Below are positions 42,229-64,000 of a DNA stretch of 64,000 bases, piece by piece (position 1 is the first letter of the stretch; every line of letters begins with the position of its first letter). The position numbers were made by a program, and so were the translations under genes. Source of the stretch: Glandiceps talaboti (taxonomy: Eukaryota > Hemichordata > Enteropneusta > Spengelidae); NCBI RefSeq assembly GCF_964340395.1, contig NC_135559.1, positions 1,791,501-1,855,500 of the forward strand, in the 5' to 3' direction. The notes under the pieces were generated by a model that was not told where the DNA came from, made no database searches, and was given only the letters and a program-made list of their open reading frames with translations.

Positions 42229-42232
42229 GCAT
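41842..42232 (+). mobile_element. tRNA-derived SINE with (ATT)n tail
   Basis: The clearest copy: A-box-like GGGCTAGCGTGACCGG near 41852 and B-box AAGTTCGAGCC at 41889–41899, as in a tRNA promoter. The conserved body follows, with an (ATT)n tail at 42150–42227. No ORF, as expected for a SINE. Pol III promoter function is inferred from the boxes. Confidence 0.8.
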
Positions 42233-43225
42233 TTATTTGTTTCAACCGTTAAATTCGATTTTCTAGTAAGTAGTTTTCAAGTGCAAAAGCAAGATCGTGT
42301 TACACTGATAATGTAGTAACCAGTAATGTAGTAACCAGTAATGTAATATTAAGCTGACATTGTACTTAAAACTTACCAATTATAATGTACTGGTATATAA
42401 TTAATTAGAATCGATAATTGCAACAAGCCCTTCCCCGCCATGTTTTGTCCGATAGTCCGGTAATGTATCAACACATTTTCCGATAATATATCAACTCTAA
42501 ATCATATATTCAAATTAGGAAATATTCGTCAAATGAACATCGATTTGTTAAATCTGAAAATAACACAATCTAACACGACGATTGATATCTAGTGACGGGT
42601 GGTTGGTGACACGTGAATTGCATGTCACGTGATAATAAAAAAATTATATATATATAATTTTCACTAGATATCATTATTTTTTGTTTATTTGTTAATACAC
42701 GTGGTTGCGTGGAGACTTCTTTTTAAAAAAATTTAACCAGGCTTTTTTTCAAGGTTAAATAAGGTTTATTAATCGAAAATAGAAAATTAACAAAAAAATT
42801 TTTCAAAGTATTTTATTTTTTATCGGTGTGTGTGTGTGTGGGGGGGGGAATGACTGTAGTTTAATAGTTCTAATCACGTAGCTGTACTTGCGTGCATGTT
42901 GTTTGAATACGATGCGATGTTATAGCATACAAGGTACATATAAATCTTGTCAACTTCCAACTGCTCTTTGCCCGATATGATAAACGTCTTCATGCAGTCT
43001 ACTATTGTCTTATATTATTCCATCCCAGTTGACAGTCAAACCCAGGGACTGGTCAGTTTCTCCAGCATGGGGGGGGGGGGGTCCAAGGGCACATAAAAAT
43101 ACAAAAACAAAGACCACACAAAAGAGTAACACTTTTTGGCCTGTACAACTTTCCGTTACATATATTTCTAACATTACTATTAGTATGACACGTAATATTT
43201 CTTGTTGATAAAAAAAAACATGTAC
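42233..43225. other. Intergenic, no gene recognised
   Basis: AT-rich sequence with TG/G tracts (about 42828–42848) and a G run at about 43069–43081. A short stretch at 43100–43150 resembles part of the GRDP intron 1 sequence (CACAAAAGAGTAACACTTTT), suggesting a shared dispersed repeat. Confidence 0.45.
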
Positions 43226-43227
43226 AG

Positions 43228-43360
<133 letters not shown>

Positions 43361-43561
43361 GGGGAGGGAGGTTGATCAACACTTTAAGAAACTAGAAAGG
43401 AAAGAAATACAAAGGTGAATCTCACGTGTACAGAGGCAGACATGAACGGGGACTTCACTATGGCAAGGTGAAACACATGTTAGGAGGTGAACGTGACCGA
43501 CATTGTCACTTTGTGTGTATCGTGTTCACATGGCGATTCCTGCAAAACAAATTACACATTG

Positions 43562-43568
43562 TATATAT
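43562..43568 (+). promoter_or_regulatory. Candidate TATA box of the 3-beta-HSD-like gene
   Basis: TATATAT 65–70 bp before the ATG would give a 5' UTR of about 40 nt. Alternatively ttcgttcctag directly before the ATG is a 3' splice site and the promoter lies further upstream. Sequence alone does not decide. Confidence 0.3.
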
Positions 43569-43632
43569 GTAACCACTGTTTTGTGCATTCCAGACTGTCT
43601 TTCCTCGATATCATTTCAAGATTCGTTCCTAG

Positions 43633-44793
43633 ATGAGCTCAGCGTACACCGAGATGGAGCGACCATCCCTTCAAAGTGGTGATGCTGTCATAGTGACAGG
43701 TGGGGCCGGATTTCTTGGGCAGCACATCGTTCGACTACTGTTAACGAAGTGTGATGATGTTTCTGAAATAATCACCGTGGACGTACAGCCGTTTAAATGG
43801 ATCGCTGGACTTGAACCCGAAACAAAGAACGCCAAGCTTCGTCATTATCAATGCGATCTTACCAAGTTTGAAAACATCGACAGAATTTGTAAAAATACAA
43901 ATGTCGACGTTATCTTCAACACAGCTGCCTACGTAGATGTTGGTACAGCACAAGACAGAACGAAGATGTACGCCGTAAATGTTAAAGTCGTTGAAAATAT
44001 GGTAAGGGCCTGCATCAGTAATAACATCAACATCTTAGTACAAACAAGTTCTCAAGATGTGGCAGTTGGTTTTGAGCCCATTCGAAATGTCAACGATGCA
44101 ACTGCGAAGACCCCCAACAAATTCTTATACTACTATGCTAAAACGAAATACGAGGGAGAAAAAGTGGTACTAGATGCAAATAAGGCCACATTACGAAATG
44201 GGGGCTTTTTAAGAACAATTGCTTTGCGTCCTTGCCCAATATACGGAGAAGGCGACCAACATGGAGTTACAGCGGGTATCCGAAGCGCTCATGATAACAA
44301 GGGCATTATGGTACGATTTGGGGATCCACAAGCCGTGTTCCAAGAAGCATACGCTGGGAACGTGGCCTGGGCACACCTTTTGGCGATGCGAAAATTAAAG
44401 GCTGTCGTCAGACAAGATATACTAGGGGAGGACGTTGATGCAACATCGGTAGATGGCAAAGCGTTTTTCATAATGGACGACACACCACCACAGAACGTTT
44501 TCGATTTCTGCAAACCATTTATAGAAGCACGAGGGCACAAAGTTTCCAACTACTCCATTCCATTCTGGGTGATGTACCTGGTCGCTTTGTTTCTTGAAAT
44601 ATTTTGTTTTCTGTTGTCGCCCATTAAAAGAATCAAAATCCCTTTTACCAGAGGATCGCTGTACTACATGAAACACGACCACTACTTCAACTACAGCGGT
44701 GCTCGCAAACATCTTGACTATCACCCAATTTACACACCCGAAGAAGCAAAACAACGCAGCATGGTATTTTACAAGGCCATTAAGTTCGACTGA
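43633..44793 (+). CDS. HSD3B: 3-beta-hydroxysteroid dehydrogenase/isomerase-like SDR protein
   Basis: 386 aa in one uninterrupted reading frame. Extended SDR enzyme of the 3-beta-HSD family, which oxidises 3-beta-hydroxysteroids with NAD and isomerises the double bond; related members act on other sterols, so the substrate is not certain. The nucleotide-binding motif TGGAGFLG is at residues 22–29, with the acidic residue D50 after the second strand. The Ser stretch TSS is at 138–140 and the catalytic YxxxK is Y168/K172 in FLYYYAKTKYEGE. RPCPIYGEGD (199–208) is the family substrate-loop motif. A hydrophobic segment at about 308–330 (IPFWVMYLVALFLEIFCFLL) is in the position of the membrane anchor of animal 3-beta-HSDs, suggesting ER or mitochondrial membrane. 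Slightly longer than the ~372 aa vertebrate enzymes because of the N-terminal ~15 residues. Isolated gene with no relation to its neighbours. Confidence 0.88.
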   Translation: MSSAYTEMERPSLQSGDAVIVTGGAGFLGQHIVRLLLTKCDDVSEIITVDVQPFKWIAGLEPETKNAKLRHYQCDLTKFENIDRICKNTNVDVIFNTAAYVDVGTAQDRTKMYAVNVKVVENMVRACISNNINILVQTSSQDVAVGFEPIRNVNDATAKTPNKFLYYYAKTKYEGEKVVLDANKATLRNGGFLRTIALRPCPIYGEGDQHGVTAGIRSAHDNKGIMVRFGDPQAVFQEAYAGNVAWAHLLAMRKLKAVVRQDILGEDVDATSVDGKAFFIMDDTPPQNVFDFCKPFIEARGHKVSNYSIPFWVMYLVALFLEIFCFLLSPIKRIKIPFTRGSLYYMKHDHYFNYSGARKHLDYHPIYTPEEAKQRSMVFYKAIKFD

Positions 44794-45301
44794 ACTTATT
44801 ACTGCAGAAAGCAGCTTACTTAGAAAGACAAACTAAAACAATTACATCATCTGTTGTACGAATCTAACCATCCTGTTAAAGATGGCGTCAACACTGAAAG
44901 CCCCCAAAATGTAAACAGCAAGATCATGGAAGCCCCATCGCTGACGGTATTTTTTGAGTATTGGTAAATACCTAATGACGTCACTATTCTGTATTGTGAT
45001 TATCCTAGAATAGAATATTATAACCCTGGAATAGAATATTAGCTTACAAGTGACTGTGGAAACGCCGGAGTACTTTACATAAGTAAGATTAACGTCCGAC
45101 CATACAGTAGTTTGTATCACAGACAACTTGTCTGTGCTTATATCAACATGTTGCAAAAAAGTTTTAATTTGTGTCTCTCTTCGTCATCTCATAGACCCTC
45201 GTGTAGGGTCTATGGTCAGCTGAAAGCTTATTTTCAACTGTCGTATAAAGTACAAAGGTACAATATTTGTATATATTTGGTGTTTATCATGTCCATTTAC
45301 T

Positions 45302-45307
45302 ATTAAA
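45302..45307 (+). terminator. Candidate polyadenylation signal of the HSD gene
   Basis: ATTAAA about 510 nt after the stop; no canonical AATAAA is closer. Low certainty. Confidence 0.3.
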
Positions 45308-45579
45308 ATTGTTTAACTTCCTCTTGTCTCATTTGTGAATTATACGTTTTTAGACACAATTAAAATACTGAATTATCTTGACGTATATGCTATCGTATAA
45401 CGCACAACTCTGTATTGTTAACTTTTTAACTATTTAATTTCAAAATAATGTGTGACTATTTTGGGGTTTATGTGGAGGAGACCTCAAAAATGGTTCAAAG
45501 GATCGGAAATCATACATATCTATACTGTATGGCGGCAACAGGTGTCTCTTTAGTCTCTCTAGACTAGCGACTATCGTCT

Positions 45580-45700
45580 CTTTGTAAGGCGAAGTGCGCC
45601 CCAAGCGGCGAAGCCGCGAGAAGTGAGGGACTTGTCCGTCTCGACTAGGGGGCTGTCCTCACAACTCACCCCTCACTTCTCGCGGCCTTACAAAGCTGAG
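45580..45700. repeat. GC-rich foldback repeat
   Basis: TTTGTAAGGC…CGCGAGAAGTGAGGG on the left (about 45580–45630) and its reverse complement CCCTCACTTCTCGCGGCCTT (about 45667–45692) on the right. The left arm carries an extra ~25 bp. Much more GC-rich than its surroundings. Confidence 0.6.
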
Positions 45701-46389
45701 GGACGGTATTCACACGAGTCTGGCAGCAGCAAGACTAGTGTCTCTTTTGCCACTGTTTCTAACCAATCACAATGAACCATAGGCTTAGGACGGAAACCCT
45801 CACGCACGTTTTTGTGGAGTTAACACATATTTGGTGTAATTATTCATAAACCAACATCCCTGCCAAAGTTATGTGGTGAAAAAGATGTTAGTTTATTAAA
45901 TAGCTCATAGTTGATTTGTGAGTGTGAACCTTGGGATGGTCTTTATCAATGAACTGAATTTTGATCAACTTTGTTATCAACATTAATATTCCAGTTCTTT
46001 CTCATTCACTTTGGATGCTAAAGCCTAGAAAAGAAAATGGTTTGGTTCTGGTTACCCGAACCGTGGCACCTATTTTTTTCACTGTCGACCCTACCTACCC
46101 CACCTATTCTAAAATTGAGCGTAATCGGAACCACACCATTTCTTTGTTTAGGCCTAAAGATAAAAAATCTTGTTACTGTTAGTCACAGTAAATGTGTTTA
46201 TCATTATTTGATAAGCAAATTTCTAATGTATTTCTTGCATATATGTGTGTGTACATACATATTTATTTATGTATGTATGTAATGTGTACGTATGTATATG
46301 TGTGCATGTATGTAATTGTCTGTCTGTATGTGCGTACCTACGCTATAATAAAGACACAGACGAAAACATTCTTCCTATTGACAAGTTTC
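45700..46389. other. Spacer between HSD and PAK 3' end
   Basis: Contains a repeat at 46080–46160 (ACCCCACCTATTCTAAAATT) shared with 25625–25740, and TATG-type repeats at 46250–46340. No gene seen. Confidence 0.5.
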
Positions 46390-46395
46390 TTTATT
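46390..46395 (-). terminator. Distal candidate polyadenylation signal of PAK
   Basis: AATAAA on the minus strand, last one before the TATG repeats. Nearer candidates are at 50322–50327 and 49966–49971, so the true 3' end of the PAK mRNA is unresolved. Confidence 0.25.
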
Positions 46396-47455
46396 CTGTG
46401 ATTATTTCAAGATAATAAAGCTACTGTAGAGATCTTGTCTGTCCTCTAAACTAACTTATCATAGTTATTTCTAACTGTCTATATTCTATATACTATACTA
46501 TCATACATAATACGTAGCATGCTGGGGTTTCTGCAAAAATAGATATAAAATTTGGTATACGGCCACAATTATGAAATTTGCATACAAAAGTCCAATAATC
46601 TAAAACTTATATACCAGTTACATTGTCTTTATTATTCGTCACACATAATTCTTAATGTTCATTCACCAGTTTGAGATAGCTAAGAAGCAAAGTTTAAGGT
46701 CTGCATAAATGTGCATGACGTATTAGTTGTTGGAAGCTGATTGGCTGATTTCAGCATGGACTCCATATTGGAAGTGACAGTGTGTCTAGAATGATTCAAA
46801 AGGAAGTCTTGTTATAGATCTTGGCATGCACAGAAGTGTTAACATACTTCTGATTCTATGGCAGATCATTTACAAGGAACATACCAGTCTCCCAAAGTAT
46901 CCTGAAAGAAACACAGTCTTGCTATGTAATAAATGGACTGTGATTTTAAGTTCTATGTGAATTACTCATAAAATTTCTATGCTATATCCTTCAAATCTCT
47001 GACAAACACATATATGCAGCAAATGAACGAAACTGACACAACAAAATCAAACAGTTGACAAACATGAGTTGAAGATTAAACACTTTCAAAACACAGAATA
47101 ATGAACTTTTTACAGGCTCACTCTAATTATCTCAATTTGTGCACACCGAAAACACATTTTACTGTATAAAAAAAGTTCTGCTTGTAAGACAAAGTTCTCC
47201 ATATATACATGATGATATATGGTAGTGTATGTGCTGTCTAAGGTAAGTAGTAAGTCTGAAAAGACAACAGACAATTTTTAATGTTCATACTGATAACTTC
47301 ATCCTGAAACTATGTGTACCTGCTCTGAACAATGTAATAATTCAATGTAATGTAATTATATGATTTTGGCAGTCACTGTAATGTAAACTTTATTATTCAT
47401 CAAAAAGATTTTATAGTTTTTATGAAACACTTGCCAAACACTGCAATATAGTGGA

Positions 47456-47840
47456 CCTTAAGTGGTTAGCTATAAAATAAACTCTTGTAAAAGAGGACTG
47501 GATATTTATTTTGGATTTTTAATTTATAAAACAATTTTATCATGGCTTCCTATTTGAAAAAAATAATGTGAAACAACATATACCAAGTCTGTGTTTATAA
47601 CTCAATACATTGCAAAAAATAAATAAATAAATGTGTAAAAAGTTTATTGTACATACAATAACAAACATTTTACATGTTTATTATGCTTTTGTAATGTAAT
47701 GAGTTACAAACACAGACTTGGTATATGTTGCTTCACATTGATTTTTCAAATAGGAAGCCATGATAAAATTATTTTATAAATCAAAAGTCCCCCAAAAATA
47801 TCAAATCCTCATCCATATGACCACTTTAATCTTCTAGTTT
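47456..47840. mobile_element. Foldback element, uninterrupted copy
   Basis: Arms ATTTATAAAACAATTTTATC and its complement GATAAAATTATTTTATAAAT. Inner inverted words CAAGTCTGTGTTTATAACTC and GAGTTACAAACACAGACTTG. Same family as 40919–41573. Confidence 0.7.
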
Positions 47841-49614
47841 GGGTACATGTATGTTACTATAGTTTGATGGGTCCACCAAACTGCAGAAGGAATATTACTA
47901 TGGAAAGTATGCTATCGGCAAACTAAGATAGACACAAACTAAATTATTGTTGATATACAACTATGGAAAGTATGTTATCGGCAAACTAAGATAGATTGCA
48001 AAAGTGGGTGATAACAGTGCCCTGGTTTACGTGGGGGTAATAACTCTGTAATCAAAGTAGTGTAAAACACTAAAAAGACCCCTTAGGGTAAGTATCAGAA
48101 ACATCACCCAATAGTGAGTGTAATTACACTATAATAGTTTTATTAAATTAGGTATGTGTTAGCTTCAAGATGACTAGTCTGCTATTATGTATCACAATTT
48201 TTAAAAAGATGCAAGCAGTTTTTACGATTAAATGGCAAAGTGTAAAAATGGTGTATACAAATAATTACAGTACCTTACTGAGTTCTGAGTTATGGCGTAC
48301 TTTTTCAAACACTATTGTCAATTCAGTATCAATTTAAACTCTGAATACACTATTTGAACACAGATGCTGTGTTTTCTTTACTCCACTATTTGAGTTAAAA
48401 CACTAATATAGTATTTTTGGTAAGAGTAATGCAAACACACAGGTAAAATCTACCATCAATTCCTACGTTATTTTACCAGGGTGCCCCAAAAAGTGATGGT
48501 ACAAGGAACCAAAGTCCTACCACATTTCTCACACCACGTTTTTCAAAACCTTTGCAAAACAGTTTGATTCTGTTCCATGTTTAGAAATATTTTCAAAACT
48601 TTCTATTTCTCTTTACGATCCATCAGCTAGATATTTACAGACACCGATTCAGCCATGCAGATATTTACAGACACAGATTGGTCCTAATTCTGGTGCCATC
48701 TGTTACATGGCATTTACGAATAATAAAGCTACAAAAAATACCTTATATAATAATATGACACAGCTTGTACGTAAAAGTTCTTACAAAATAAGCAAAAGGT
48801 GCAGTACAACTTTGTTTGTTTGTTTGTTTGTTTTACTAGTGTTTGTTCAGATGCTGATAAATCATTGGCAATATTTGCATTTCAAAGTAGACATGTATAT
48901 TCAATAAACAATGTTAAAGAGGGACACCACTCCAGGAAATAAACACATGATCATTAACTTTGGGTTCTGGAGAGTCATTAAAAGACTCTCATACAGCAAG
49001 ATATGAAAGCCATTCTCAAAATTTCACATTCACAATCCGGCATATCGAGTACTGAATTTCAACTTTCCACTGCAACAAGTCACAATATTTTAGCTACTTT
49101 GTATCTATATTATCAGTTCTGAAAAACTTCATGGACATTTTTACATAAAAAAGAAGTAACACACAAATACTACACGATTCATATGAAGTGTGTATATCTG
49201 TTTTCTCTCTCACTTGGGAGCTATTTTCACTAATTTTGTTTCCCTAATTTTTCTGTTACCTCTTTGCAAACAATCATCTATGATGCATTTTTCATCCAAA
49301 GCTTTTCTGCATAAATGCGTAAGTTCTCCGATTGAGAGAATAAACAGTTCAAACAAAAGCAGCAAATCATTGTTTTCAATGAAAACTGAATCACTTGAAA
49401 GTCAGTTTGTAAGCAGTTTTTTTTTTCAAAGTTTAATTTAAATTGTACAGCACATTTGCGTTATGTAATATTATGAATATAATACTGTTGACAACCTGAT
49501 AAAAATGTACACCTATGTGTGACAAACTGCTGCAAAATTTCTACACGCAAAAGTAATATAAGTAAATAGTTTTATACTTAATCAAAAGTTACCATTTATA
49601 ACTAAGCGAGGGGA

Positions 49615-49810
49615 GTCACATGACAATACTAACCAATCCTGCACTGCTATCAGTATCTTTTGTTATCTGATTGGCTGCTATGAGCTGACAGTTTCCAAAT
49701 ATGGCAAAATAGAATTTACATGTCACATGACAGTGCAGACCAATCCTGTTCTGCCTTGATTTTACCTGTAATCTAGTTGGCTGAGAGGAGATGGCAGTTA
49801 CCAAATATGG
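49615..49810. repeat. Diverged ~90-bp direct duplication in PAK 3' region
   Basis: Two copies, each beginning GTCACATGACA, containing CCAATCCTG and TTGGCTG, and ending CCAAATATGG. Confidence 0.7.
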
Positions 49811-50863
49811 AAAACAATTTGCATACAGTGATGATCTATACCTATTACTTGAACATACAAGGAGTAAGTATTTCTTGTTATGTTGCATATATCAAATATT
49901 GATCTCTTTACGAAAGGAGAAGTACGACTGATGAGTTGGACAGAATTTCCTTCAAATAACTCTTTTTTATTTTTGTATTTAAAGTGTCTTACTTAACAAC
50001 ATACTATGGCTATATAATCTTGTCTGTTCTTGAACTTTCACGGGACGATTACCTTGAGGTGGGTTGGGGCCAGATTGCACTGCACGTAGCAATAATTTTA
50101 TGTTTTGTGAGAAAATTAGATGAAAGTACATTGTGTATTTTGTAGATTCAACAACAAATGCTGTGTATTCTGTCAAAATCTAAACCTCAGTAAACCTAGA
50201 TATTTTCACCACTGGAAAATGTTATGATTTTATAGTCTTCAGCTAGTCCTCCAAGACTACTAATTACCAGACAGGTGCATGTACAAGAAGGCATTTGGCG
50301 CACTACGTAATTTTTCATTTTTTTATTTCCAGTGATATAAGCAAAAATAAGTCTTTAGTGAAAATATCCAGGTTTACAGTATTGGACATCCACCCAACAT
50401 TCTCAGGACTTGGGAAAGCACTGAGAAGGAATACCAGTATTCTATATTTCAATGTTTTGAAATCATTGAATTACATCACAGTACAAATATTGCTTTGCTT
50501 TCCTAGCAAAATTCAGTTTCAGATATTTCATAAATCACTAAATTTATTCCCATTTCTCAGTATTTATCAAATTTGGTCTCAGTTGATAATGTCTGTCATT
50601 GGACTCACACATGATTCAACTTTGTCATCAAATCTTTTTTTCAAACTATATCAATCAATATTTTGAGATTTAAGGAGCACAGAAACGTGATTCAGTAACA
50701 GATATATTAGTAGTTACAGTATTCTACTTCAAAAAACGATTCCTTATAATAAGCACCAATGATTGCCTTAATACATAGACTGATAAATGACTTATACCAC
50801 CCAGGAACAGGGTACCTCAAAGTATTGTGGGTAGAGTGGGAGTGCATACAAGTTTCAGGTAGG

Positions 50864-63180
<12,317 letters not shown>

Positions 63181-63221
63181 AGAGATGCACTGTAACAAGT
63201 CAATCAACCACTGCTGTGAGG

Positions 63222-64000
63222 CTGCAAATAAACACACACAAAGATTATAGATTAGATAAACGGAATAAATATCATCAAAGATATAAAAAAAATACACATT
63301 ATGTAAAGGCAGTAAATAAAGACAAAAGTATCATCCAGAATACATTCAAAGTCTTTTTTTTTCTGTGTTCCCTTAAGTTAAAACTTGTTTTTTCAGATGT
63401 ACTTCTACATACATGTATCTGTATATGTACATGTATGGCTGTTAGATTCCCCTAATCTCAGTCTATCTGTATGTCTGTTTATCCCCCCCCCCCATATCTA
63501 TCTATCCGTACATGTATTTCTGTCTGTTGCGACCTCTGTCTGTCTGTATATCTGTCAATATCTTTTTCCTTCCTCCTTTTTACTTAATTTTCATAATAGC
63601 TAGGTGTTATCAATCTTGTTAATGATCTATCTTCATCAGCATACCTTAACAACTCAAAAAATTATACATTTACAATCAAACCAACAATCAGGAAGAGAAT
63701 TCCTAACCTGTTATTACTTATCTCTACCTTATGCTATCTGTGGCAAATCTGACCTTTGACCTTATAAACAGAATTTGAAGACCTTGACCTGATGACTCAT
63801 GTAATGAATCATATAAACTGTATACATATACCTAGATGACACTGCTTAATAATTGAACTTGACCTTTGACCTAGCAAACCCTACTGTATTACTCATCATC
63901 ATGCATAGTGAATCACTTTCTTTTCCTCAATGTACATGAAGTGATTAATCATAAAATTACAATGCACAGTATAATGGATTCAGTAGCCGAGTGCTCCACT
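63222..64000 (-). other. PAK upstream intron, right edge of window
   Basis: No further exon recognised. Contains short TCTG/ATCT repeats (63440–63560), a C tract at about 63483, and several TGACCTTTGACCT-like words at 63750–63870 (candidate direct-repeat nuclear-receptor half-sites; chance is not excluded). Confidence 0.4.

Larger units (their letters stand above)
46396..50863 (-). other. Putative PAK 3' UTR/3' flank
   Basis: No coding exon found. It holds a foldback element (47456–47840), a ~64-bp direct duplication at 47898–48000 (CTATGGAAAGTATG…GGCAAACTAAGATAGA), and a ~108-bp-spaced duplication at 49615–49810 (GTCACATGACA … CCAAATATGG). How much is transcribed depends on the polyadenylation site used. 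Confidence 0.4.

Noticed and set aside
42002-42232. Poly-Asn ORF
   Set aside because: Translation of the (ATT)n tail of a SINE on its opposite strand.
48955-49030. Possible further copy of the ~200-bp foldback arm
   Set aside because: Only about 35 bp (TTCTGGAGAGTCATT) resemble the family; too short to call.

Overview
This is a window of an animal (metazoan) nuclear genome. The evidence is spliced genes with GT–AG introns, polyadenylation signals, tRNA-derived SINEs, non-LTR retrotransposon remnants, foldback/MITE elements and abundant micro- and minisatellites. The gene content (mitochondrial methionyl-tRNA synthetase, a group I p21-activated kinase, a 3-beta-HSD-type enzyme, DUF1399/glycine-rich-domain genes) fits an invertebrate. 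A cephalochordate, hemichordate or spiralian are all possible, and I cannot name the species from sequence alone.

Layout. (1) 1–2.6 kb, plus strand: the last three coding exons of MARS2, whose 5' part lies outside the window. (2) About 2.99–33.4 kb: three tandem copies of a ~9.4 kb unit (2990–12357, 12358–21770, 21771–33385). Each copy carries an intact three-exon gene for a ~780–787 aa DUF1399/glycine-rich-domain protein. Each is preceded by non-LTR retrotransposon tails. Each is followed by a foldback element, a large array of a 10-bp repeat and an array of a ~46-bp repeat. Copies 1 and 2 are nearly identical. Copy 3 is more diverged, carries a ~2.6 kb insertion upstream of its gene, and keeps ~1.27 kb that copies 1 and 2 lack. 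(3) 33.4–43.6 kb: no convincing gene; microsatellites, SINEs and two MITE families, with one SINE nested inside a foldback element. (4) 43,633–44,793: an uninterrupted coding sequence for a 3-beta-hydroxysteroid dehydrogenase-like SDR enzyme. (5) 46.4–63.2 kb, minus strand: a complete group I PAK coding region in 14 exons (555 aa), with the 5' leader running off the right edge.

No operon-like logic links the genes; they are unrelated neighbours. The most notable structures are in the PAK gene. A 54-bp minisatellite made of about 14 extra copies of the 3' end and 5' splice site of the ATP-loop exon lies directly downstream of that exon. Two consecutive phase-0 exons each encode a PIX-docking motif ending in RPEHTKS. 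The triplicated GRDP-like locus is also unusual in keeping three open copies among fast-changing satellites.
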